The position numbers and the translations under genes were made by a program. From Vicinamibacterales bacterium (GTDB taxonomy: Bacteria > Acidobacteriota > Vicinamibacteria > Vicinamibacterales > 2-12-FULL-66-21): a DNA stretch of 64,000 bases. The stretch spans positions 1 through 64,000 of the forward strand of contig DASXLB010000080.1 in NCBI GenBank assembly GCA_036496585.1, written 5' to 3'. How positions within the stretch are numbered: the stretch's first letter is position 1; the number at the start of each line of letters is the position of its first letter. This document shows positions 28,129-36,715 of this stretch, piece after piece. The notes beneath the pieces are model-generated. The model was given only the letters and a program-made list of their open reading frames with translations. It did not search any database and was not told the origin of the DNA.

Positions 28129-29274
28129 GTGAGGAGTGGACCTGTGTTCGACGTGATCGTAGCGGGCGCCGGTCCGGCAGGCGCCACCGCGGCGCTGGTG
28201 CTGGCGCGCGGCGGCGCGCGCGTGCTGCTGCTCGATCGCGCGAGGTTTCCGCGGAGCAAGCTGTGCGGAGACACCCTCAATCCGGGCACGCTCGCGATCC
28301 TGCGCCGCCAGGCGGTGAGCGCGCCGATCGAAGCGCGGGCCCTGCGGCTCGACGGCATGGTGGTGACCGGCGAGCGGCGGGTCGCCGTCAGCTGCCGTTA
28401 CGGGCCGGGCGTCCACGCCCTCTCGATCGCGCGCTGCGATCTCGACGCCGGGCTCGCCGCGGCCGCTGTGAACGCAGGCGCGCGCTTCGAGGAGGGCGTC
28501 GCGGTCCGCTCGGCGCTGGTCGACGCGGCGACGTCGCGCGTTCGCGGCGTCATCATCGCGGGCCGCGACGGCTGCGATGTGCGGGTGCCGGCACCCTTCG
28601 TGATCGCCGCCGACGGACGGCGATCGTCGCTCGCGATCCCGCTGGGCCTCGCCCGCCAGCCGCCGCACCCGCGACGCTGGGCTATCGGCGCCTACTTCGC
28701 CGGCGTCGAGGGCCTGCAGACATTCGGTGAAATGCACGTCCGCCGCCGCCGCTATATCGGCGTGGCGCCGGTCCCTGGTGGGGCCGCCAACGTCTGCCTC
28801 GTCGTGCCGGCGCCGGTTCGCATCGACGATCCCGCGGCGCTGCTCCTCGATGCCATCCGCTGTGAGCCGGCGCTTCGCGACCGCTTCGCCGCCGCCCGCC
28901 TGATCGCCCGTCCCGCCGTGCTCGGCCCGCTCGCCGTTGACGCGCCGCAGGCCGGCATGGACGGCCTGGTGCTCGCCGGAGACGCCGCCGGCTTCATCGA
29001 TCCGATCACCGGGGACGGCCTCCGCTTCGCCGTGCGTGGCGGCGAGCTGGCGGCCGAGGCGCTGCTCGCGGCCCTCGCCGGCCGGCTGGCCCGACCGCAT
29101 GTCGCCCTGCGGCGCGCCCGGCGTCGCGAGTTCGGCGGGAAGTGGCGCTTCAACCGCCTGATTCGCCGTGTGGTCGCGAGCGGCGCGACGGTGGAGGCCG
29201 CCGGTCTCATCGCCGCCGCCGCGCCGTGGGCGTTGCGGCGCGCAATCGGGTTCGCGGGCGACGTGCCGGCATGA
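28129..29274 (+). CDS. FAD-dependent oxidoreductase, geranylgeranyl-reductase-like
   Basis: A 381-residue flavoprotein. The dinucleotide motif DVIVAGAGPAGATAALVLAR lies close to the N-terminus, followed by FPRSKLCGD, typical of the geranylgeranyl reductase/halogenase superfamily. The second FAD motif is VLAGDAAGFIDPITGDGLRF (about 283-302). Such enzymes reduce double bonds in prenyl or polyketide chains or hydroxylate them. Starts at GTG 28129 or GTG 28144 are both possible; GAGGAGT sits between them and favours the second. The stop overlaps the ICMT-like gene by 4 bases (ATGA), which places it in the cassette with the ketosynthase. Confidence 0.9.
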   Translation: MRSGPVFDVIVAGAGPAGATAALVLARGGARVLLLDRARFPRSKLCGDTLNPGTLAILRRQAVSAPIEARALRLDGMVVTGERRVAVSCRYGPGVHALSIARCDLDAGLAAAAVNAGARFEEGVAVRSALVDAATSRVRGVIIAGRDGCDVRVPAPFVIAADGRRSSLAIPLGLARQPPHPRRWAIGAYFAGVEGLQTFGEMHVRRRRYIGVAPVPGGAANVCLVVPAPVRIDDPAALLLDAIRCEPALRDRFAAARLIARPAVLGPLAVDAPQAGMDGLVLAGDAAGFIDPITGDGLRFAVRGGELAAEALLAALAGRLARPHVALRRARRREFGGKWRFNRLIRRVVASGATVEAAGLIAAAAPWALRRAIGFAGDVPA

Positions 29275-29777
29275 CGGCCGCCGTCCCGGCCCTCGCCGCA
29301 ATCACCTTCGGCACGATGCTCGGCGAGACGTCGCTCTCGTCGCGGCACGCCCGGGCGCTGCGCGCGCGCGGCGCCGTCGAGCCCGCCGGCGACGTCTACC
29401 GCGCGATGGCCTTGGCGTATCCCGGCGCGTTCGCGGCAATCTTCGTCGAAGGCCTCCTGCGCGGGAGCGCGGTCGACGGATGGTTCACCGCGGGTCTCGG
29501 ACTGTTGGTGGCGGCCAAGGCGCTCAAGTACTGGGCGATCGCGACGCTCGGCGAACGCTGGACGTTCCGGGTGCTGGTGCCGCCACGTTCCACGGCGACC
29601 AGCGCCGGACCCTACCGCTGGCTCACGCATCCCAACTACCTCGCCGTCGTCGGTGAGCTGGCCGGCGCCGGCGTTGCGGCCCACGCGCCAATCGCAGGCG
29701 TGGCGGCGGTGGTCGGATTCGGGCTGCTGATCCGACGCCGCATCGCGATCGAGGACATCGCGCTCGCGCAGCGATAG
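29271..29777 (+). CDS. Isoprenylcysteine carboxyl methyltransferase (ICMT)-like membrane enzyme
   Basis: A 168-residue membrane protein with about four hydrophobic segments and the family signature GPYRWLTHPNYLAVVGEL near residues 113-130, where the HPNY and Glu residues match the SAM-binding part of ICMT/PEMT-like enzymes. In bacteria such proteins are often found beside polyketide synthases and FAD reductases, where they methylate a lipid or polyketide. It is translationally coupled to the FAD reductase by a 4-base overlap. The true acceptor is unknown. The earlier in-frame sequence is antisense-like shadow and was excluded. Confidence 0.85.
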   Translation: MTAAVPALAAITFGTMLGETSLSSRHARALRARGAVEPAGDVYRAMALAYPGAFAAIFVEGLLRGSAVDGWFTAGLGLLVAAKALKYWAIATLGERWTFRVLVPPRSTATSAGPYRWLTHPNYLAVVGELAGAGVAAHAPIAGVAAVVGFGLLIRRRIAIEDIALAQR

Positions 29778-29780
29778 AAT
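29775..29780 (+). promoter_or_regulatory. -10 box TAGAAT for the mannosyltransferase gene
   Basis: TAGAAT ends 7 bases before GTG 29788 and overlaps the ICMT stop codon region. It suggests separate leaderless expression in addition to read-through. Confidence 0.5.
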
Positions 29781-29787
29781 CCTCGCC

Positions 29788-31215
29788 GTGAAGCTACCGC
29801 TGTGGGTGCGCGCGCTCGACGCCGCGGCCGTGTTCGCCCTTGTGCTGACCGGCACCGTGTTTCTGTTCGGCGGGTTCGCGATCTATTTCACGCTGTCACC
29901 CGTACGGATCCATTCCACGGGCCGCCTGCTGTTCGTCGCTCTGGCGCTGCTGGCGGTTCGCCACGCGGCACATCCGGCCATGCCGCTGCACCGGCGCTTG
30001 TCCGGCTGGCTGCGCGGCAGCCACGAGCGGCCGGCGCTCAACGCGGCGGCGTTCGGCCTCTCGTCACGGGTGGCCGTCCTGTTCGTCGCCTACATGGCGG
30101 TGGTGACGATCGGCGTCAATGTTGCGACGACGGGTTTCGTGGTGTCGCGCGACAAGCTCTCGAACCTGCCGGCGCGCTTCGACGCCGGGTGGTACGGCGG
30201 CATCGCGCTCGACGGCTACTACTTCGGCGGCGACTTCAAGCACCAGCAGAACATCGCCTTCTTTCCGGCCTTTCCGATGCTGATGCGCGCCGTCGGCTAT
30301 CCGATCGGGGCGTTCGGTCCGGGCATGCCGCCCGAGAAGCGGATGGTGCGGCTGCTCTGGGGGGGCGTCTTCATCTCGCTCGCCGCGTTTGGCTGGGCCT
30401 CGGCCTACCTGTGGCGCCTGACGCGCGACATCGCCGGAGAGGCGAGCGCAACCGGCGCGGTCGCGCTGCTCGCCGCGTATCCTTTTTCGCTGTACTTCAG
30501 CGCTCCTTATACGGAGGCGTTGTTCCTGCTGGGCGCGGTCGCGGCGGTCTTCCATTTCCGGCGCGACCAATGGGTCGTGGCCGGGCTGTGGGGGGCGCTG
30601 GTCGGCCTCACCCGGCCAAACGGCTGCTTCCTGAGTGTCGTACTCGCCGCCATCCTGGCCGAGCGTCTCTGGCGCGACCGCCACACTTCCACATCTCCAC
30701 ATCTCCACATTTTAAAAATTTTCAAATCCCTCGCCTCCGCCGCGATGCCGGGCCTCGGCATGCTGGCCTACAGCGCGTACGTGCATCAGGTAACCGGCCG
30801 ATGGTTCGGGTGGGCGCGGCTGCACGAAGCGGCCTGGGGACGCGCCTATGAGGGGCTCGCACCGGTGGAGCGGGCGTATGGCTGGATCACCGACGAAGGG
30901 CTGTTCCACGTGATTGAGGGGGTTCCGTACGACACGCTGAACAGCCTCGGTCTGGTGTTCGCGCTGCTGATGCTGTGGCCGGTGCTGAAGCGGCTGGGGC
31001 CGGCGCTGGCGCTCTTCATCGTCATCAACGCGGTGCCGCCGATGCTGGCCGGCGGCGTGCTGTCGATCGGGCGGCTCTCGTCGACGCTCTTTCCCGCGTT
31101 CATCGCCCTCGCGGCGATGTCGTCGCCGCGAATGACGCAGGCGCTCATCACAGCCTTCGCCATCGGACAGGGGCTGGCGGTGGCGATCTTCTTCACCTGG
31201 CGCCCGCTGTTCTGA
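29788..31215 (+). CDS. PIG-V-like polytopic mannosyltransferase
   Basis: A 475-residue membrane protein with around ten hydrophobic segments. The luminal/periplasmic catalytic motif region RFDAGWYGGIALDGYYFGG followed by QNIAFFPAFPMLMR matches PIG-V/GPI mannosyltransferase II-like GT-C enzymes, in which the RxD/W and QNIAFFP blocks are conserved; they transfer mannose from a lipid-linked donor. A CCACAT repeat lies in frame and codes residues about 299-313 (HTSTSPHLHILKIF) in a loop between helices. It follows the ICMT-like gene by 10 bases. The acceptor is unknown; a lipid made by the upstream enzymes is one possibility. Confidence 0.85.
   Translation: MKLPLWVRALDAAAVFALVLTGTVFLFGGFAIYFTLSPVRIHSTGRLLFVALALLAVRHAAHPAMPLHRRLSGWLRGSHERPALNAAAFGLSSRVAVLFVAYMAVVTIGVNVATTGFVVSRDKLSNLPARFDAGWYGGIALDGYYFGGDFKHQQNIAFFPAFPMLMRAVGYPIGAFGPGMPPEKRMVRLLWGGVFISLAAFGWASAYLWRLTRDIAGEASATGAVALLAAYPFSLYFSAPYTEALFLLGAVAAVFHFRRDQWVVAGLWGALVGLTRPNGCFLSVVLAAILAERLWRDRHTSTSPHLHILKIFKSLASAAMPGLGMLAYSAYVHQVTGRWFGWARLHEAAWGRAYEGLAPVERAYGWITDEGLFHVIEGVPYDTLNSLGLVFALLMLWPVLKRLGPALALFIVINAVPPMLAGGVLSIGRLSSTLFPAFIALAAMSSPRMTQALITAFAIGQGLAVAIFFTWRPLF
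30683..30727. repeat. CCACAT-type repeat inside the mannosyltransferase gene
   Basis: Three CCACAT units in the context CTTCCACATCTCCACATCT are followed by the AT palindrome ATTTTAAAAATTTT, very unlike the surrounding GC-rich coding sequence. The reading frame is kept. The word matches the repeats near 16.5 kb and 61.5 kb. Confidence 0.75.
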
Positions 31216-31342
31216 CACCACCGGCACGCCGCGCGCGTCCTCCGCACGGAGAGTGTCGTGCTGACGGCAGACTGGCCGGCGGCGTCGGCCGTCTAATCGG
31301 CATGGTGTCGCTCGACGGTCCGAGTGGCTGTCTTGGCGGCAC

Positions 31343-31348
31343 TATAAT
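31343..31348 (+). promoter_or_regulatory. -10 box TATAAT ahead of the MoxR operon
   Basis: A consensus TATAAT ends 11 bases before ATG 31360. No TTGACA-like box lies 17 bases upstream. It is the only obvious promoter for the eight-gene unit; the 31216-31342 stretch shows no gene. Confidence 0.6.
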
Positions 31349-31359
31349 CGACCGATTCC

Positions 31360-33891
31360 ATGCTGCGGTTGTCCCATCCGGCCCGCCTCTTCGTCGTCAT
31401 CGCGCTGGCGGTGTGCTGTGCTTCGACCGGCTCGTCCGTACGTGGCGCGCAGGGGACGCCGGCCCCGACCGATTTCCGCAGCGCGGCGGCGGCGGCGATC
31501 GCGCATGGCAAACGCGCCGATGCGGAGCGGATGGCCAACGCGAAGGGCGCGTCCGATCCGGCCGCCGCCGTCGTGCTGGCGCAGCTTGCCGTCCACCGCG
31601 GCCGTTATAAGGACGCGCTGGCGCTTCTAGAACCTGTGGTGGCGCGCGATCCGGCGGGCGATGCCGCGCTCGAGCTGGCGACGATCGAGCGCGAGGTCGG
31701 TCGGCAGGCGGATGCCAGCACGCTGTTCGCGGCGGTGCTCCGGCAGTCCAGCGGCGCGTCGGATGCGGCGACCCTGGTGCGCGGTGGCCGTGCGGCAGCG
31801 GCGCTGAACCGGCCGCGCGACGCGAACACCCTGTTTCGCGAGGCGGATCGCGCCGGTGGCGGCGCCGTCCTGGTGCAGCAGGCATGGGGCGAGTTGTTCC
31901 TCGAGAAGCACCAGGTCGCCGAGGCGCTGAAGTCGTTCCAGTCGGTGCTCGCCGCCGATCCTGAATGGGCGCCGGCGCACGCCGGCCTCGCCCGGGTGCT
32001 CGAAGACGAGGACTCGACGAAGGCCGCGGCCGCGGCCGACAGAGCGGTGGCGATCGACCCGGAGATGGCCGACGCGCGCCTGGTGCTGGCGAGTCTGCAT
32101 CTCGATGCCGACCAGGAGGCGGATGCCAGGGCCGAAATCGACAAGGTGCTGGCGGTCAATCCCGGTCATCCGCACGCGCACGCGCTGCGCGCGGCGATCG
32201 CCTATGTCAAGGACGACACCGGTACCTTCGAGCGCGAGATGGCGGCGGCGCTCGCGACCGACCCGGTCTACGGTGAGGGCTACCGGCTGGCCGGTGAGCT
32301 GGCGGCCGCGCACTACCGATTCGAGGAGGCGGTGGCACTCGCGCAAAAGGCGGTGGCGCTCGATCCCTCGAACTCGCGCGCCGCAGCGGATCTGGGCATG
32401 CACCTGCTGCGCACGGGCGACGAGGCTGCGGCGCGGCAGACGCTCGAGCGCTCGTTTCGCGCCGACCCGTTCGACGTCGTCACCTTCAACCTGCTGCAGA
32501 TGCTCGACAAGCTCGACAAGTTCGCGGTCGAGCGCGACGGCGACATGGTCTTCAAGATGGCGCCGAGCGAAGCGCCGGTGCTCCGTGAATACGCGGTGCC
32601 GCTGGCGAAGGACGCGATCGCGACGCTCTCGGCCCGCTACGGCTTCACGCCGACCGGCCCGATTTTCATCGAGATCTTCCCGGACCACGACGATTTTGCG
32701 GTGCGCAATCTCGGCCTGCCCGGGATGATCGGCGCGCTCGGCGCCTGCTTCGGCCATGTGGTCACGATGGATTCCCCCAACGCGCGGTCGCGCCCAGGGG
32801 AGTTCAGCTGGGAAGCGACGCTCTGGCACGAACTGGCGCACGTCATCACCATCCAGATGTCCAAGCAGCGGATTCCCCGCTGGCTCACCGAAGGCATCTC
32901 CGTCTACGAGGAAGGACGGCAGCGTCCCGAATGGGGGCGCGACATGGAGGTGACGTTTGCGCGCGCGATGGACAAGGGGAAGGTGCTGAAGCTGCGGGAG
33001 CTGAACGCCGGATTCACGCGTCCCGAGACGATCTCGCTCGCGTACTACGAAGCGTCGCTGCTGGTCGATCACATCGTGTCGACGCGCGGACAGCCGGCGC
33101 TCAACACGCTCGTGCGCGCCTTCGGCGACGGCGTCGACAGCGACGCGGCGCTGAAACGCGCGATCAACGTCGACTTCGACGGCCTGCAGGCGAGCTTCAG
33201 CACGTATCTCGAGGATCGCTTCGGCTCGATGCGCCGGGCGCTGCACGACGCCGACACGCCGGTCGACGCCCGCTCGCTCGACGCGCTGAAGGCGTCGGCC
33301 GCGGCGAAGCCCGAGAGCTACATCGCGCAGCTCGCGCTGGGCGAGGCGCTCGCCAAGGCAGGCGACGCGTCGGCGTTCGCGCCGCTGCAGCGCGCCTCGG
33401 CGCTGGTGCCGAACGCCATCGGCGACGAGAGCCCCCACGCGATCATGGCCGCGCTTGCCGAGAAGCTGAACGACCGTCCGCGCGCGATGAAGGAGTACGA
33501 GGCGCTCATCGCCTCCGACCACACCAACGTCGAGGCGGCGCGTAAGCTGTGGACGCTCGCCGAGGCCGCCGCCGACGACCGCCTGATGACGCTGTCGGTG
33601 ACCCGCATCGTGTCGCTGGACCCGTTCGATGCGACCGCCCACACCAGTTGGGGCCGGATGGCGTTGAAGAAACGCAACCCGGCCGTCGCGACGCGCGAGT
33701 TCCGCGCGGCGCTGCTGACCGGTGCTCCTGACAAGGCCGCCGCGCACTGCGATCTCGGTGAGAGCTACCTGCTCGCCGGCGACCGCGCCGCCGCGAAGCA
33801 GGAAGCGCTGGCGGCGCTCGAGATCGCGCCCAGCTTCGAGCGCGCCCAGGAGCTGCTCCTCACTGCGGTAGGGGGCCACCCGAGCCACTGA
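31360..33891 (+). CDS. Exported TPR protein with gluzincin (HExxH) peptidase domain
   Basis: An 843-residue secreted protein. A signal peptide (FVVIALAVCCASTGSSVRG) is followed by many TPR-like repeats (about 40-395 and 640-840). Between them lies a metallopeptidase-like domain with HELAH (about 489-493) and the third ligand Glu 21-23 residues later in WLTEGISVYEE, as in gluzincins. A Cys residue in the signal could be a lipobox (AVCC) but the context is weak. It is the first gene of the MoxR cluster and is separated from DUF4159 by one base, so it may process or scaffold envelope proteins handled by that system. Its substrate is unknown. Confidence 0.85.
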   Translation: MLRLSHPARLFVVIALAVCCASTGSSVRGAQGTPAPTDFRSAAAAAIAHGKRADAERMANAKGASDPAAAVVLAQLAVHRGRYKDALALLEPVVARDPAGDAALELATIEREVGRQADASTLFAAVLRQSSGASDAATLVRGGRAAAALNRPRDANTLFREADRAGGGAVLVQQAWGELFLEKHQVAEALKSFQSVLAADPEWAPAHAGLARVLEDEDSTKAAAAADRAVAIDPEMADARLVLASLHLDADQEADARAEIDKVLAVNPGHPHAHALRAAIAYVKDDTGTFEREMAAALATDPVYGEGYRLAGELAAAHYRFEEAVALAQKAVALDPSNSRAAADLGMHLLRTGDEAAARQTLERSFRADPFDVVTFNLLQMLDKLDKFAVERDGDMVFKMAPSEAPVLREYAVPLAKDAIATLSARYGFTPTGPIFIEIFPDHDDFAVRNLGLPGMIGALGACFGHVVTMDSPNARSRPGEFSWEATLWHELAHVITIQMSKQRIPRWLTEGISVYEEGRQRPEWGRDMEVTFARAMDKGKVLKLRELNAGFTRPETISLAYYEASLLVDHIVSTRGQPALNTLVRAFGDGVDSDAALKRAINVDFDGLQASFSTYLEDRFGSMRRALHDADTPVDARSLDALKASAAAKPESYIAQLALGEALAKAGDASAFAPLQRASALVPNAIGDESPHAIMAALAEKLNDRPRAMKEYEALIASDHTNVEAARKLWTLAEAAADDRLMTLSVTRIVSLDPFDATAHTSWGRMALKKRNPAVATREFRAALLTGAPDKAAAHCDLGESYLLAGDRAAAKQEALAALEIAPSFERAQELLLTAVGGHPSH

Positions 33892-33892
33892 C

Positions 33893-34720
33893 ATGCGGAC
33901 GCGCGCGTGGGGCGTGGCGGGGCTCGCGCTGCTGGGAGCGGCGTCGTGGCTCGTTGTACCTCCGGCGCTCGACCGCTGGATCGGCGGCCCGCTCTTCGCC
34001 CAGGCGCCGCCCGTGCCGGCGGCGCCCGATCCGCGGTTTGCCGGATTGCAGTGGGGCTTCGTCCGGGTTCACTACACGGCGTGGACGTTCCCGCCGCGCC
34101 CAGGGGTGAGCCCGTATGACGAGCCCTGGTATATCGACGCGCCGGCGGCCGACTGGAATCTCTCGCGCCGGGTGCGCACCGCGACCGCGATCCAGGTCAA
34201 CGACCCGATCGAGATCCGCCTCCAGGATCCCGACCTCTTCAATCACCCGTGGATCTACATCGTGGAGGGAGGCAATCTGCGTCTCAAGGACGCAGAGGTG
34301 CCGATCCTGCGCGAGTTCCTGCTGCGGGGCGGCACGCTCACCTTCGACGACTTCCATGGACCGATCGAGTGGAGCAACGTCGAAGGCGAGCTCAAGCGCG
34401 TGTTCCCCGACCGCCGGATCATCGATCTGCCGAAGGACCATCCGGTGTTCAACTGCTTCTATCACTTCGAGACGTTCCCGCAGACGCCTGGGCTCGGCTC
34501 GTTCCTGATGGGCCGGACCTGGGAAAAGGGCGGCTACGTGGCGCATCTGCGCGCCATCGAAGACGACAACGGCCGCGCCATGGTCCTCATCAACTGGAAC
34601 GTCGACATGGGCGACGGCTGGGAATGGTCGAACGCCTCGGAGTACCCGGGCTATGTGAAGTACACGGCGCAGGCCTACCGGATGGAAATCAACGAAATCA
34701 TCTACACGCTGACGCACTGA
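33893..34720 (+). CDS. DUF4159 family exported protein
   Basis: A 275-residue protein with an N-terminal hydrophobic segment (VAGLALLGAASWLVVPPAL) that is a signal peptide or anchor. The DUF4159 body has FVRVHYTAWTF, HPWIYIVEGG, LREFLLRGGTLTFDDFHG and a C-terminal ALxY/INEIIYTLTH-like end. The fold is thought to be glutamine-amidotransferase-like (flavodoxin-type), but no catalytic triad is evident here. Members are regularly found beside MoxR/DUF58 genes, as here, with a function not known. It begins one base after the metallopeptidase stop. Confidence 0.9.
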   Translation: MRTRAWGVAGLALLGAASWLVVPPALDRWIGGPLFAQAPPVPAAPDPRFAGLQWGFVRVHYTAWTFPPRPGVSPYDEPWYIDAPAADWNLSRRVRTATAIQVNDPIEIRLQDPDLFNHPWIYIVEGGNLRLKDAEVPILREFLLRGGTLTFDDFHGPIEWSNVEGELKRVFPDRRIIDLPKDHPVFNCFYHFETFPQTPGLGSFLMGRTWEKGGYVAHLRAIEDDNGRAMVLINWNVDMGDGWEWSNASEYPGYVKYTAQAYRMEINEIIYTLTH

Positions 34721-34729
34721 AGCCCGCCG

Positions 34730-35737
<1,008 letters not shown>

Positions 35738-35743
35738 CCTGTC

Positions 35744-36661
35744 ATGCCCGCGCCAGCCGCTTCCCGCGACCTCCGCTTTCTCGATCCCGCCGTCATCGCG
35801 CGGCTCGGGTCGATGGAGCTCAAGGCGCGAACGATCGTCGAGGGCTTCCTGTCCGGGCTGCACCGCAGCCCCTACAAGGGGTTCAGCGTCGAGTTCGCGG
35901 AGTACCGGCAGTATCTCCCCGGCGACGACCTGTCCAGGCTCGACTGGAAGGTCTACGCGCGCTCGGATCGGCACTACGTGAAGAGGTTCGAGGAGGAGAC
36001 GAACCTGGAATGCCATCTCCTGCTCGACGTCAGCGGATCGATGGGCTATCGCGGCGGCGCAGCGGTCAGCAAGCTCGAGTACGGCTGCATGCTGGCGGCT
36101 TCGCTCGCCTATCTCATGAGCCGGCAGCGGGACGCCACCGGGCTGATCCCGTTCGACGAGACGATCCGGCCGCGGCTGCCGGCGTCGGCGCGGCCGGGCC
36201 ACCTCCAGGCGATCCTGCACGCCCTCGACCGGATCGCGCCGGCAGGGCGATCGAACGTCGGCCGGCCCCTGCACCAGCTCGCCGACACGCTGACCAAGCG
36301 CAGCCTGGCGGTGGTCATCTCGGATCTGCTCGACGAGCCCGACCGGATCGTCAGCGGCCTCGAGCACCTCCGCTACCGCGGCACCGACGTGATCGTCTTC
36401 CAGGTCCTCGATCCGCACGAACTCCAGTTTCCGTTTCGCGGCGCCGCCCGCTTCACCGATGTCGAAACGGCCGACGTGGTGACCGCCGATCCGGCCCAGG
36501 TGCGCGGGCCGTATCTCGACGCGATGGACGGGCTGCGCGCGCGGTACGAGAAGGCGCTGCGCAGCCACGGCATCGACTTCCTCGGGCTCGATACGTCGAA
36601 GCCGCTCGATTTCGCGCTGCTCGCGTATCTGGACGCGCGGGGAAAGGGGAAGGGGCGGTGA
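35744..36661 (+). CDS. DUF58 protein with VWA-like domain
   Basis: A 305-residue cytoplasmic protein. The DUF58 signature appears at 44-83 (YKGFSVEFAEYRQYLPGDD then RLDWKVYARSDRHYVKRFEEE). A VWA-like fold follows with the metal-site motif LLLDVSGSMG (D95). DUF58 proteins are typical partners of MoxR ATPases. It has no membrane helix, so the membrane-bound VWA proteins downstream probably link the complex to the envelope. A 54-base gap containing the words GGGCAGTGGGCAG separates it from the next gene. Confidence 0.94.
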   Translation: MPAPAASRDLRFLDPAVIARLGSMELKARTIVEGFLSGLHRSPYKGFSVEFAEYRQYLPGDDLSRLDWKVYARSDRHYVKRFEEETNLECHLLLDVSGSMGYRGGAAVSKLEYGCMLAASLAYLMSRQRDATGLIPFDETIRPRLPASARPGHLQAILHALDRIAPAGRSNVGRPLHQLADTLTKRSLAVVISDLLDEPDRIVSGLEHLRYRGTDVIVFQVLDPHELQFPFRGAARFTDVETADVVTADPAQVRGPYLDAMDGLRARYEKALRSHGIDFLGLDTSKPLDFALLAYLDARGKGKGR

Positions 36662-36715
36662 GGAACCATGGGCAGTGGGCAGACGGTCGGGAATTGAGGG
36701 CAGCCACATAGGATC

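Noticed and set aside
26710-29301. Long minus-strand extension upstream of the M28 peptidase
   Set aside because: It is antisense to the ketosynthase and FAD reductase genes and has no signal peptide or domain; the peptidase begins at 26709 with a clear signal sequence.
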